From Micromonospora qiuiae (GTDB taxonomy: Bacteria; Actinomycetota; Actinomycetes; Mycobacteriales; Micromonosporaceae), in assembly GCF_016863555.1 (NCBI RefSeq), contig NZ_BOPC01000084.1, positions 1 through 33,186 of the forward strand: 33,186 nt of DNA, given 5' to 3'. The notes below the pieces were generated by a model. The model was given only the letters and a program-made list of their open reading frames with translations. It was not told the DNA's origin and ran no database searches. Numbering within the stretch: position 1 is the stretch's first letter; every line of letters starts with the position of its first letter. A program made the position numbers and the translations under genes. Of this stretch, positions 1-7,972 are shown piece by piece.

Positions 1-7
1 GTAACAC

Positions 8-463
8 CTACTGCCGGTCGCTCTTAGCCAGCTCCACCGATAGCACCCGCCGCAGGGCCGCCACCGCTGGCTTTGCTCCGAACCGCTGCGCGGCCAGCCG
101 CTCGGCACGGCCGACCGCGGTGAAGATCTGCTCGGGGGGTGCGTCCCGCAGCACGGCGACGAGCCAGCCTTCCAGATCCACCACGTCGGCGGGCAGTTCC
201 AGGGCCGCAGGTGTCGGCGCCGGCCGGGGCGCCTGGTCAGGGACCGGTTCCCCGGCCGAGGCGTACCGGCCGGCGGGAAGGCCCACCCGGAAGGGATGGA
301 CGCACACGGCGACGCCGTCGGCAGTGGAACGCCACCCGAGGTCGGGGCGGTAGGCGAACTCGGGTCCGGGCCGGTCGACCACGTCGAACTGGCCCGGCCC
401 GAGCTGCTGAGCGGGACACACGACGCAGGTCTGCTCACACCAGTGCGGAAGCGGCCCGGACAT
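8..463 (-). CDS. Hypothetical small Cys-rich protein
   Basis: The protein has 151 residues and I do not recognise a family. The N-terminus carries closely spaced cysteines (C9, C13, C16; a CxxxCxxC pattern) that could bind a metal. The middle is Pro/Ala-rich and looks disordered. The C-terminal 60 residues are Ala/Leu-rich and probably helical. The ATG at 463 has no Shine-Dalgarno sequence, but TACGAT sits 7 nt upstream, as in leaderless actinobacterial genes. It is divergent from the HD operon, with only 36 nt between the two starts. The stop lies 8 bases from the window edge, so the downstream context is unknown. Coding bias and the lack of a better frame support a real gene; the function is open. 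Confidence 0.6.
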   Translation of the reverse strand: MSGPLPHWCEQTCVVCPAQQLGPGQFDVVDRPGPEFAYRPDLGWRSTADGVAVCVHPFRVGLPAGRYASAGEPVPDQAPRPAPTPAALELPADVVDLEGWLVAVLRDAPPEQIFTAVGRAERLAAQRFGAKPAVAALRRVLSVELAKSDRQ

Positions 464-470
464 GGCGCCG

Positions 471-476
471 ATCGTA
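471..476 (-). promoter_or_regulatory. Candidate -10 element of a leaderless promoter
   Basis: On the minus strand TACGAT fits the TANNNT -10 consensus and lies 7 nt before the ATG at 463, the geometry expected when transcription begins at the start codon. No clear -35 is seen. This is an inference from spacing alone. Confidence 0.35.
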
Positions 477-499
477 CGGCAATCAGGAGGTATCAGGGT

Positions 500-1087
500 A
501 TGACGGTCTTATCCCCTCCCCGTCCTGCCGTCGTCGACCGCGCCCTGCGGGACGCCAAAGCGTGGTGCGCGGGGCACACCATCGATGACCGGCCGGCCCT
601 GGTCCACGCGGTCCGGGTCGCGGTGACCATCGGCGAACACGTGCCCGCGCCGCCGCAGGAGGTGATCGCGGCGGCGCTGCTGCACGACGCTCCAGACCTC
701 GCCCCGCCCGCGCCGGACGTGTATGAGGTCCTCACCGCCGGCTACGGGCCCGAGGTTGCGCGGATCATCGCCGCGCTCCAGGCCGAACATCAGGCCCTCG
801 ATGACCCAGAGCCACCCATCTGTGTCGATGACCAGCCGGTGCTGCTCGCCTCGGCCGCCGACAAGATCGTCGCGCTGACATCGCTACTGCGCCGGGCGCG
901 AGCAACCGGCGACGTCACGGGCTTCTTCGCCCGGCGGCCGGTGCTATGCGGGCTGCTTCCGCACTTCCGGGCCTTCCAGCAGGCGGCCTGTCCGCGGGTG
1001 CCGGCCAGCATGTCGGCGCATCTCGACGCCGTCCTCGCCCGGATCGAACAGGTCACCGCCGGCATCCTCCCAGCGAGTGCGCGGTGA
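500..1087 (+). CDS. HD-domain phosphohydrolase (SpoT/MESH1-like)
   Basis: The 195-residue protein has the metal-binding layout of HD hydrolases related to the ppGpp hydrolases SpoT and MESH1: H36 in an early helix, the HD pair at 62-63 (LLHDAPD), and D121 in an ADKIVAL segment that matches the ADKLHNL stretch of SpoT-type enzymes. Such enzymes cleave phosphates from nucleotides; the substrate here is unknown. The start is set by AGGAGG at 485-490, nine nt before the ATG; a longer open frame upstream has no such site. It is the first gene of a five-gene operon, and its TGA overlaps the GTG of the next gene. Standing beside nucleotide kinases and an EEP nuclease, it may act on a (modified) nucleotide. 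The HD family call is fairly secure, the reaction is not. Confidence 0.72.
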   Translation: MTVLSPPRPAVVDRALRDAKAWCAGHTIDDRPALVHAVRVAVTIGEHVPAPPQEVIAAALLHDAPDLAPPAPDVYEVLTAGYGPEVARIIAALQAEHQALDDPEPPICVDDQPVLLASAADKIVALTSLLRRARATGDVTGFFARRPVLCGLLPHFRAFQQAACPRVPASMSAHLDAVLARIEQVTAGILPASAR

Positions 1088-2061
1088 ACACTTCCAGGCT
1101 CGACGAGCACCTCGTCACGCAGCTGCGATGTGACCTGCTCACCGCCGCCCGGCGGGTACCGACCGGGCGGCAGGCCATCCAGCAGTGGGAGCTATCCGCC
1201 GTGGAACGGCTGTTCTTCGCCGACGGCAGCAGCCTGGTCTGCAAGGTCGCCGCCGCGCCGTTCACCGGCGAGGCGACCGTGCTGCGGGCGCTCAACGAGC
1301 GGGGAGCCTCAGTTCCGGTGCTCCACGGCTACGCGATGCGCCCCCAGACGCTGGGCATCCTGGTGGACGACCTCGGCGCCCCGGCCCGGGCAGCAACCGC
1401 GGCGGAAGCCGCGGTTGCTGCCCGGTGGGTCCACGCCGCTGCCGGCATCACCGGGCTGCCAACATTCGACCAGGCGGGCCTGGCGCGGCTGCCCGGACAG
1501 GCGCTCGACGCGCTCGACGCGCTCCGGCGGCAGGGACGTTTCCCCGACTCCAGGCCAATCGAGGAGTCGCTGCAGCGGCTGGCCGCCGTCGCGCAGGCCA
1601 GGGCCGACGGGGCCGAACGGCCGCCCTTCGGGCTGTGCCACGGCGAGTTCCATCGCAGCTCGCTGCACGTCAGCCGTACCGGATGCCGCCTCGTCGACTG
1701 GGCCAAAGCGTTCACCGGACCAGGCCTGCTCGACCTGGCGACCTGGTTCGGCACCCGCACGCCACCCGAACCCCGTCTGCTCGCCCGACTCATCCGCGCC
1801 TACGTCGCCGCAGGCGGGCACCCGGACGCGGAAGCCGACCGGGGCGGCCTGCCCGCCGCCCGGTGGGCGCTGGGCTGGCACCGGGTCTGGGCGGCCTGGT
1901 GGTTCCTGACCACCGCCGCCGCCGGCCACCACCGGCCCGACACCGACCGGCGTCACGCCCAGGTCGTGCTCCGGCAACTCCACGGGGCCGCACAGCTGCT
2001 CGAAGCGGCACCACCTGCCAGCGCCGCCCGTCTACCAATGGAAGCGGGAAACTCATCGTGA
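1084..2061 (+). CDS. Aminoglycoside phosphotransferase (APH)-like kinase
   Basis: The protein has 325 residues from a GTG that overlaps the preceding stop by four bases. It has the APH/choline-kinase layout: an N-lobe with a conserved Lys-containing strand (SSLVCKVA), a hinge-like segment LGILVDDLG, the Brenner-type catalytic loop with H186-G-E188 (LCHGEFHRSS), and a metal-binding Asp, D205, in LVDWAKAF. The classical HGD-x4-N loop is altered: Glu replaces the catalytic Asp and Ser stands where Asn is usual, so activity may be changed. APH-fold enzymes phosphorylate hydroxyls on antibiotics, sugars, choline or nucleosides. The operon context suggests a small-molecule or nucleoside substrate rather than drug resistance, but that is inference. 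Confidence 0.7.
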   Translation: MNTSRLDEHLVTQLRCDLLTAARRVPTGRQAIQQWELSAVERLFFADGSSLVCKVAAAPFTGEATVLRALNERGASVPVLHGYAMRPQTLGILVDDLGAPARAATAAEAAVAARWVHAAAGITGLPTFDQAGLARLPGQALDALDALRRQGRFPDSRPIEESLQRLAAVAQARADGAERPPFGLCHGEFHRSSLHVSRTGCRLVDWAKAFTGPGLLDLATWFGTRTPPEPRLLARLIRAYVAAGGHPDAEADRGGLPAARWALGWHRVWAAWWFLTTAAAGHHRPDTDRRHAQVVLRQLHGAAQLLEAAPPASAARLPMEAGNSS

Positions 2062-3158
2062 AACGTCTTATCGTCGACACCCACGCCTCGTCCTGCTACT
2101 TCCGCACCTCTGTGGGCGGGGACGGCCGCAAGGCGCTGGTGCAGATCACCGAGCGGTGCAACCTGCACTGCGCCCACTGCTTCGTCTCCTCCACCGCCCA
2201 AGGCTCCGACCTGACGCTGGAGAACTTCACCACCCGGGTCCTGCCCCGGCTGCTCGACGCCCGGGTGCAACGCATCACGCTCACCGGTGGAGAGCCGTTC
2301 GTCCACCCCGACCTGATCGCCATATGCCAGGCCGTGGCCGACCGAGGGCTGCCCGTGGGCATCTGCACGAACGCGACGCAGACCACCGACGAACACATCG
2401 CCGCCCTGACCGCGCTGGACAATGTCCACATCAACGTGTCCTTCGACGGATTCCGCCCCGAAAGCCACGGCAAGTTCCGCGGCAACCAGTCGTCGTTCGC
2501 CACCACACTCGCTACCACCCGCAAGTTCGCCCAGGCCGGCCTGCTGAAAGGGCTTCTGTCGACGCCCAATGCGCTGACCGTGCCGGAGGAGTTCGCCGAC
2601 CTGTGTGCCTTTGGCGTGCAGGTCGGCGCCGAGTACGTCTTGATGAACCCGCTGTCGTCCTTCGGACGAGGGGTGAAAAGCCGCGCACGACTGGCCGCCA
2701 CCACGGCGACGATGAACGCCATCCGCGCGGTGACCGAACGCTTCGCCGACCAACTCGACCTCGTACGTATCCGCTTCCCCAACGACGAACTGCCGCTGGG
2801 CGGCTGCGACGCCGGCAAACTGATCTACGTCTTCGTCGACGGGCAGGTCGCGATCTGCCCCTACCTCGTCTTCGCCGCCCGCACACCGGTCTCCCAGCAC
2901 CGCGAAACCGAGTTCCTGGCCGGCAACATCCTTGCCGCAGGCATCACCACCGACCTCGACAGCCACGACTTCCACACCCGCTACCGACCCGGCGGGAATC
3001 CGACCTGCGGCTCCTGCGCGCTCGGCGGCCAGTGCGGCAAGGGCTGCCCCGCGGCGGTCGTCGCGGCAGGCGGGCGCATCGGCGACGTCGACGCCGGCCA
3101 GTGCCCGGTCACCGCCCCGCACGACCGGCGCCTGCTGCCGCTCACCCCGCAGAGGTGA
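2058..3158 (+). CDS. Radical SAM protein with SPASM-like C-terminus
   Basis: The 366-residue protein begins at a GTG overlapping the previous stop. It carries the radical SAM cluster motif CxxxCxxC (C34, C38, C41), the SAM-binding TGGEP motif at 76-80, and a Cys-rich C-terminal region (C-x2-C-x5-C-x3-C around GSCALGGQCGKGCPA, with further Cys near CDAG and ICPY) like the auxiliary-cluster SPASM/twitch domains. Enzymes of this kind modify peptides or small molecules by radical chemistry. No precursor peptide is seen nearby. It sits between an APH-like kinase and a Tmk-like kinase, so a nucleoside or sugar-nucleotide substrate is possible. The superfamily is certain, the reaction unknown. Confidence 0.88.
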   Translation: MKRLIVDTHASSCYFRTSVGGDGRKALVQITERCNLHCAHCFVSSTAQGSDLTLENFTTRVLPRLLDARVQRITLTGGEPFVHPDLIAICQAVADRGLPVGICTNATQTTDEHIAALTALDNVHINVSFDGFRPESHGKFRGNQSSFATTLATTRKFAQAGLLKGLLSTPNALTVPEEFADLCAFGVQVGAEYVLMNPLSSFGRGVKSRARLAATTATMNAIRAVTERFADQLDLVRIRFPNDELPLGGCDAGKLIYVFVDGQVAICPYLVFAARTPVSQHRETEFLAGNILAAGITTDLDSHDFHTRYRPGGNPTCGSCALGGQCGKGCPAAVVAAGGRIGDVDAGQCPVTAPHDRRLLPLTPQR

Positions 3159-3790
3159 TCAGCCTGTTCATCGCCATCGAAGGACCCAACGGAGTCGGCA
3201 AGAGCACCATCGCCCGCCTCCTGGCCAACCGCCTCGCCGACCTCGGCCCCGCCGGCGTGCACCTGACCGCGGAACCCAGCCGCACGCCGCTGGGCCAACT
3301 CCTGCGACGGCAGGAAGACTTCCTCCACGGCAAAGCACTCGCACTCGCCCTCGCCGCCGACCGGGCCGCGCACATCGAAAACGAGATCATCCCCCGCCTC
3401 GACGACGGCTTCCACGTCGTCACCGACCGATACGTCGCCTCCTCGCTGGTCCTGCAACGCGTCGACGGCCTCGACCTCGCCGAAATCTGGTCCTACAACC
3501 GGTACGTCCTACCCGCCACCGTCATCTACCTCGAAGACGACCCCGACGTCATCCGCGCCCGACTCGAAGCCCGACCGCACCTGACCCGCCTCGAACGCGC
3601 CGGCACACCCGAACAAGAACTCGCCCACTACCGCGACGCGGCCCGACACCTACACCGACAGGAATGGCGCCAACACACCGTCGCCTGCAACGGGCTCACC
3701 CCCGACCACATCGTGACCACTATCCTCAGCCTCCTACCCGCCGACCTGCCCCTAACCAGCGAGGCCCCGCAAACGTGCTGTCCATCCTGA
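3155..3790 (+). CDS. Thymidylate kinase-like P-loop nucleotide kinase
   Basis: The 211-residue length is typical of dTMP kinases. The Walker A motif GPNGVGKS is at 10-17 and the substrate-binding DRY motif at 91-93. Between them, residues 40-50 resemble the EP-S-TP-G motif that contacts the phosphate (EPSRTPLGQLL). The family transfers the gamma-phosphate of ATP to dTMP or a related nucleoside monophosphate. The window holds three such proteins, so this one is probably a dedicated kinase for an unusual nucleotide rather than the housekeeping Tmk. Its GTG start overlaps the radical SAM stop, and its 3' end overlaps the EEP gene by 16 nt. Confidence 0.82.
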   Translation: MISLFIAIEGPNGVGKSTIARLLANRLADLGPAGVHLTAEPSRTPLGQLLRRQEDFLHGKALALALAADRAAHIENEIIPRLDDGFHVVTDRYVASSLVLQRVDGLDLAEIWSYNRYVLPATVIYLEDDPDVIRARLEARPHLTRLERAGTPEQELAHYRDAARHLHRQEWRQHTVACNGLTPDHIVTTILSLLPADLPLTSEAPQTCCPS

Positions 3791-4566
3791 CGATCAACAT
3801 GCAAGCCGCCGCGCCAACCCGCGCGCAACGCCTGCTCACCTGGCTCCTGAACCGCGACGACGACGTGATCATCCTGACCGAGACCAGCAACGGCCCCGGC
3901 ACCCAACACCTCCTCACCGAACTCCGCGCCGCCGGCCTCACCGTCACCCACCAGCCCTCACCCGACCGCGACCGCGGGTGCGCCATCGCCACCCGCGTCC
4001 CGAGCCGACCCGCCCCCCACCTCACCGTCGGAATCAGCCTGCCCGGCCGCGCCCCCGCCATCATCCTCGACACCGACCCCGCCGTCAGCGTGCTCGGCCT
4101 GTATGTGCCCTCCAGCGACCGCGCACCCACCAAGGTCGCCAAGAAACGAGCCTTCCTCACCACCGTCCAAGACACCCTGGCCGCGATGCACGCCGCCGAC
4201 CGGGCTCATCTCGTGGTGGGCGGGGACTACAACGTCATCAGCCGCGACCACCAACCCCGCTACCCCGGCTTCCTCACCTTCGAGTACGAGTTCCTCGGCA
4301 CCCTCGCCGCACTCGGGCTCACCGACATTCACCAGCGCCTGCATCCCGAAGCGCAGGCCCACAGCTGGATCGGCCGCGGCGGCAACGGATACCGCTTCGA
4401 CTACCTCCACGCCGGACCTGGACTGCAACCCCACCTGACCGCCGCCGAATACCTGCACCAACCCCGCCTGAACGGGCTCACCGACCACGCCGCGCACAGC
4501 GTCGACATCGACGTCCCAGCTACCGTCAAACGCGGTGCCGCACTCGCAATGCCGACACCGCTCTGA
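3775..4566 (+). CDS. Endonuclease/exonuclease/phosphatase (EEP) family protein
   Basis: The 263-residue protein has the full set of EEP/exonuclease III signature blocks: an N-terminal LTINMQ strand, the metal ligand E36 (IILTET), the GDYN block with D151 and N153, RFDYLHA with D209, and D237-H238 (LTDHAAHS) at the catalytic end. Members cleave phosphodiesters in DNA (ExoIII/AP endonucleases) or in small molecules. It starts at a GTG 16 nt inside the kinase gene and ends the operon. Either an AP-site nuclease or a nucleotide phosphodiesterase role would fit a base-modification pathway. The superfamily call is strong; substrate unknown. Confidence 0.82.
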   Translation: MLSILTINMQAAAPTRAQRLLTWLLNRDDDVIILTETSNGPGTQHLLTELRAAGLTVTHQPSPDRDRGCAIATRVPSRPAPHLTVGISLPGRAPAIILDTDPAVSVLGLYVPSSDRAPTKVAKKRAFLTTVQDTLAAMHAADRAHLVVGGDYNVISRDHQPRYPGFLTFEYEFLGTLAALGLTDIHQRLHPEAQAHSWIGRGGNGYRFDYLHAGPGLQPHLTAAEYLHQPRLNGLTDHAAHSVDIDVPATVKRGAALAMPTPL

Positions 4567-4629
4567 GAAGGCCGTACATTCCCTGGACTTCACGAGGGCC
4601 TCGACGGCGCGGCGCTGGGGGCCAAGGCA

Positions 4630-4658
4630 CCGACAAGACATTGACAAAATTCCGACAA
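4630..4658 (-). promoter_or_regulatory. Triple heptamer direct repeat, 11-bp period
   Basis: On the plus strand CCGACAA (4630-4636), TTGACAA (4641-4647) and CCGACAA (4652-4658) are separated by exactly four bases each; on the minus strand they read TTGTCGG/TTGTCAA/TTGTCGG. An 11-bp period places each heptamer on the same DNA face, as at SARP-type binding sites. Almost the same block is at 7725-7753, in the same position relative to the second XRE gene. The middle unit also resembles a -35 box (TTGACA), but no good -10 follows. Confidence 0.55.
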
Positions 4659-4676
4659 CCGCTCGCCATCGAGCGG
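4659..4676. terminator. Short perfect hairpin after the first operon
   Basis: CCGCTCG and CGAGCGG form a perfect 7-bp stem around a CCAT loop, about 95 nt after the EEP stop and directly next to the heptamer block. There is no T-tract, which is not unusual in actinomycetes. It may be a terminator for the five-gene operon or part of a regulatory site. The second XRE locus has no matching hairpin. Confidence 0.35.
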
Positions 4677-4814
4677 CACGGCCCGTCGAGATACTCCCCA
4701 CGCTGGGCATCTGCCCGCAGGAGAGACGGGCGTCGGTAGAACTCGCTGGCAAGGTACTGCCCAGACGGGGCGCGCACCGGCAGCAGACAGTCGCACCTAC
4801 CGTCACCCACAGCA

Positions 4815-4827
4815 GCTAGGGTCTAGC
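4815..4827 (+). promoter_or_regulatory. Palindromic promoter/operator of XRE gene 1
   Basis: GCTAGGGTCTAGC is a 5+3+5 inverted repeat (GCTAG/CTAGC) that contains TAGGGT, a TANNNT -10 element. It lies exactly 39 nt upstream of the ATG at 4867. The identical 13-mer lies exactly 39 nt upstream of the second XRE gene (7921-7933). Conservation of sequence and spacing suggests an autoregulatory operator overlapping the -10; this is inference. Confidence 0.5.
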
Positions 4828-4866
4828 CCATCGTTACCGCAGCGTCCGCCGTTGGGAGAAGCGGCC

Positions 4867-6381
4867 ATGGCCGACAGCGACGAGATCAAGACCGCCTGGA
4901 GCCACCTCGGCCGTACCCTCGCGCAGCTGCGCGTCGCCGCAGGCCACACACAGCACGGGTTCGCCCGGCTCGTCCAGTACGGACGCAGCTCCGTCGCCAA
5001 CACCGAAACTGGTCGTCAACAACCCGACCGGGCTTTCTGGGTGCGCTGCGACAGCGTCCTGCAGACCGGAGGGGTCCTCGCCGAGGAGTACGACAGGATT
5101 GTCTTTCTCGCACGACAGCGGCAACGAGATTCCGCGATGCACGCCGCGACACGCTCCCGGCTCGCCACTGCGGCGGCCGGCGAGCCCGCAGACACTTGCA
5201 CCCAGGCAGAGGCCCGGCGACGCCGGCCGGTGGATGCCGCGTCGGCGCAGCGGGGTAACGCCGCTGAGCCTCGACAGGCCATCACCAATTCCGGCAGCAT
5301 CCCATTGGATCGCTCTTTTCTAGGCAGGGACGGGTTTGCCGACGATCGGGCGGACGCGTACGTTGACGTCGAGCGTTCGATCATGAACGCCGCCCGGGAA
5401 ACGAGCGAGCACGCAATGGATGCAGGGGCGTGGGCCGTGTCAGACGCCACCATCGAGCAGCTACGCGAGGATGCGGCCCGCATCGCGCGGGACTTCGCGC
5501 GGCTAACCCCGGCGGACGCAGTGAGTGAGACACTGCGCCTGCGTAACCTCGCCGTCGCGCTGTTGGAACGGACACGGCGACCCGGACAGCAACGCGATCT
5601 CTATCTGATCGCCGCGCAGGCAGCCGCGTTGCTCGCCAGTGAGAGCGCGGATCTGGGCCTATGGCCGTCGGCGATGCAGTACGCGCGTGCGGCATACACC
5701 TACGGCGAGGTCACCGGACACGACGGCGTACGGGCGTACGCACGCGGCATGCAAGCGACAATCGCGTATTGGACCGGGCAACCCGCCGAGGCGGTCGGGT
5801 ACGCCGAAGCGGCGGTGGCTCTCGCGCCAGCGGGCGTGGCCAGGGTCCGAGCCCTGTCTATCCTGGCTCGCGCCTGGTCGCACCATGGCACCGGGGACGA
5901 CGTTCGTCGAACGATCATGGCCGCCGAAGACGCGCGTGGCACCATGGGGCAGGACCTACTACACGACATCATCGGCGGTGAGTTCGGCTACACCCCAGCG
6001 CAGCAGGCACGCAATGCGAGCACCGCCTGGCTGAAGGTCGGGCACACGGAGCCGGCCATCGCGGCGGCCGTCGCCGCGCTGGACCTGGCCGACGACGGAC
6101 CAGGCAACGAGTGGTTCACTGTGCCAGCCGAGGCGAGGGTGGACCTGGCCACCTGCCAACTGCTCACCGGTCAGCTCGACGCCGCGCAGGAGACGCTGGC
6201 TCCGCTGTGGTCCATTCCCACAGACTGGCGACGGGCCGGCCTGGCGGGACGGCTGCACCGGGTGTATCGCGTGCTGTCAGCACCGCGATGGCGCAAGGTG
6301 CCCCAGGCGCGCCAGGTGGCAGAACTCGCCTCCAGTTTCGGCACCACTCACGGGAGGCCGCCTGCATTGCCGCCGGCCTGA
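4867..6381 (+). CDS. XRE-family regulator with TPR-like sensor region (paralogue 1)
   Basis: The protein has 504 residues. Residues about 12-66 form an XRE/Cro-type helix-turn-helix (LGRTLAQLRVAAGHTQ, followed by YGRSSVANTETGRQ). The linker, about 95-160, is low-complexity. The C-terminal 330 residues are Ala-rich helical repeats of TPR type, as in many actinobacterial XRE-TPR regulators whose repeats sense a ligand or partner. The ATG at 4867 follows GGGAGAA with a 6-nt gap and aligns with the start of the paralogue at 7973, so an upstream TTG is unlikely. The first 95 residues are nearly the same in both paralogues, while the C-terminal parts differ. Its 3' end overlaps the convergent epimerase gene by 34 bp. 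Confidence 0.85.
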   Translation: MADSDEIKTAWSHLGRTLAQLRVAAGHTQHGFARLVQYGRSSVANTETGRQQPDRAFWVRCDSVLQTGGVLAEEYDRIVFLARQRQRDSAMHAATRSRLATAAAGEPADTCTQAEARRRRPVDAASAQRGNAAEPRQAITNSGSIPLDRSFLGRDGFADDRADAYVDVERSIMNAARETSEHAMDAGAWAVSDATIEQLREDAARIARDFARLTPADAVSETLRLRNLAVALLERTRRPGQQRDLYLIAAQAAALLASESADLGLWPSAMQYARAAYTYGEVTGHDGVRAYARGMQATIAYWTGQPAEAVGYAEAAVALAPAGVARVRALSILARAWSHHGTGDDVRRTIMAAEDARGTMGQDLLHDIIGGEFGYTPAQQARNASTAWLKVGHTEPAIAAAVAALDLADDGPGNEWFTVPAEARVDLATCQLLTGQLDAAQETLAPLWSIPTDWRRAGLAGRLHRVYRVLSAPRWRKVPQARQVAELASSFGTTHGRPPALPPA

Positions 6382-7409
6382 CCAGACTGCTGCCATTCCA
6401 GCAGCAGCTCCGCTTCCCGTTCGGCGGGAAGTCCATGGTCTGCGGCACGACCCGCCTCGCCCTCGCCCGTGATCGCGGTGCCGCCGCCGTTCATCCATGC
6501 CCAGGTGTCAGCGATCGTCTCTCGAAGTGGCCGGCATTGCAGCCCCGCTGCGATCGCGCGGCTGCTGTCCACGTTCCAGACTCCCTGGTTGGTGCGCCAC
6601 AGCGGCAGCTCGGTCCACTGCTGCACTCCCTGGCTCACCAGCCAGTCCGGATCCACCCAGACCGGTTCGGTGTCCGCGCCGGTCACCGCGATGCAGCCCT
6701 CGACCAGATCGGCGAACGTGGGCTGCCCCATCGGCGCGGTGACGTTGAAGGCACCTGCCAGCCGGGATGAGGCGCAGTGCAGGGCGAACTGGGCGACATC
6801 ACGCACGTCGACCGGCTGGATCGGGCGTAGGCGTGGGCCAGGGGCCAGAAGTTGCCCGCCGCGGGCGGACCGACCAAGCCACCACGTCAGGCGCCCGACG
6901 TACTCGCGGGGGCCAAGGATGACGCCTGGACGCAGGATCGTCGACCGCTCGGTGCCGACGGCCGAGAGGACAGCGCGTTCACACCCCGCCTTGAGCGCCC
7001 CGTACTGGCCTGCGTAGCCCAGATCCGCCCCGAACGTCGCGTCCGCATCAGGCGGGCACCCGAACAGCGCTGAGGCGTCGTCCAGCGGCTGGTCCGGCCA
7101 TCCTGTATACACGTTCACCGAGGACAGGAAGACGTAGTGGCCGGTCACCGGCCCCAACTCCGTCGCCGCGTTGAAAACCTGGCTCGGGACGTAGCCGATC
7201 GTGTCTACGACCGCGTCCCACGGCCCGCGTTCGGCGAGCCGCCGCAGGTCTTCGACACGTTCCCGGTCACCGCGCACCGCTTCGACGCCGACGAGATCTG
7301 GCGCAGAGGTGCCGCGATTGAACGTGGTGACCGACCAGCCGGCGCTGAGGGCGAGTTCACCGACCGCGCGACCGAGGTACCAGGTCCCACCAAGGATGAG
7401 AAGCCGCAT
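6348..7409 (-). CDS. NAD-dependent epimerase/dehydratase (extended SDR)
   Basis: The 353-residue protein starts with a Rossmann motif, MRLLILGGTWYLG (GGTWYLG at 7-13), and has the SDR catalytic pair Y136-x3-K140 (YGALK), preceded by the SSVNVY segment that supplies the active-site Ser. Extended SDRs of this type act on nucleotide sugars or serve as reductases. I start it at ATG 7409, directly before the Rossmann strand; two ATGs 21-24 bases upstream are possible but add residues not expected in the family. The last 30 or so residues are rich in Glu/Ala. It converges on XRE gene 1. No further pathway gene stands beside it, so its role in the cluster is uncertain. Confidence 0.85.
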   Translation of the reverse strand: MRLLILGGTWYLGRAVGELALSAGWSVTTFNRGTSAPDLVGVEAVRGDRERVEDLRRLAERGPWDAVVDTIGYVPSQVFNAATELGPVTGHYVFLSSVNVYTGWPDQPLDDASALFGCPPDADATFGADLGYAGQYGALKAGCERAVLSAVGTERSTILRPGVILGPREYVGRLTWWLGRSARGGQLLAPGPRLRPIQPVDVRDVAQFALHCASSRLAGAFNVTAPMGQPTFADLVEGCIAVTGADTEPVWVDPDWLVSQGVQQWTELPLWRTNQGVWNVDSSRAIAAGLQCRPLRETIADTWAWMNGGGTAITGEGEAGRAADHGLPAEREAELLLEWQQSGQAGGNAGGLP

Positions 7410-7724
7410 TGTTCCATCATCGCCGATCATCACTCAAGCTCGCCTTTCTGGGCTGCTTCGACGAGATACCCACCGCATATCCGGTGTCGCCGGTCGTCAA
7501 GCAAAACGGCACGAACTCAAGGACCTGATGAAGCTGTCGGCAGCCAATCCGCACCGTGTCCCGCCTTGCTCATGACCGCCTCCGCGCCCCGCCACCGCCA
7601 CGTCCCGTTGGGGAGGTCAGCTGTACTCAGCCGGTCTGTGCGGCCGAACCTGCCCTTCCTCCTCGACCACAACGAGCCCTCGCGACCGGCACTGCGCCGA
7701 CCGTCTCCGCGAGGCATCCCCCAG

Positions 7725-7753
7725 CCGACAAAATATTGACAAAACGCCGACAC
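7725..7753 (-). promoter_or_regulatory. Triple heptamer direct repeat, 11-bp period (second copy)
   Basis: CCGACAA (7725-7731), TTGACAA (7736-7742) and CCGACAC (7747-7753) are each separated by four bases. It repeats the layout at 4630-4658 with one changed base in the third unit and different spacer bases, so the heptamers rather than the spacers are conserved. It is about 220 nt upstream of the second XRE ATG, as the first copy is about 210 nt upstream of the first. Confidence 0.55.
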
Positions 7754-7920
7754 CGCGCGCCTCCTCCAAGTTCCAGGCTGGGTCGGGATAGGCGATGCCG
7801 CACGATGAGCTGCCCAGACCCGAATGTTGAGGCGTGTGATCGATGTCGCGTGCCGATCTTGTGGGAGAGCGCTGGATGAGCCCGGACGGCAGGCGCTAGG
7901 CGCCACAGCTACCAGGAGCC

Positions 7921-7933
7921 GCTAGGGTCTAGC
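7921..7933 (+). promoter_or_regulatory. Palindromic promoter/operator of XRE gene 2
   Basis: The 13-base inverted repeat GCTAGGGTCTAGC is the same as at 4815-4827, with its embedded TAGGGT -10-like hexamer, again 39 nt from the start codon. The following bases (accgtaaccgcag) are also close to those of the first locus. Confidence 0.5.
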
Positions 7934-7972
7934 GCACCGTAACCGCAGCCTCCGCCGACGAGGAAAGCAACC

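Larger units (their letters stand above)
7410..7972. other. Long intergenic region between epimerase and XRE gene 2
   Basis: These 563 bases separate the divergent epimerase and second XRE gene. Apart from the heptamer block at 7725-7753 and the palindromic promoter at 7921-7933, I see no convincing gene. The open frames here are Arg/Ser/Pro-rich, with no ribosome binding site and no family resemblance. Confidence 0.6.

Noticed and set aside
1953..3122. Long minus-strand open frame opposite the radical SAM gene
   Set aside because: It is antisense to a gene with clear motifs; its composition is that of a GC-rich shadow frame and it resembles no family.
7517..7906. Minus-strand open frame of 129 codons in the epimerase-XRE gap
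   Set aside because: Arg/Ser-rich with no ribosome binding site, and it runs across the conserved heptamer block.
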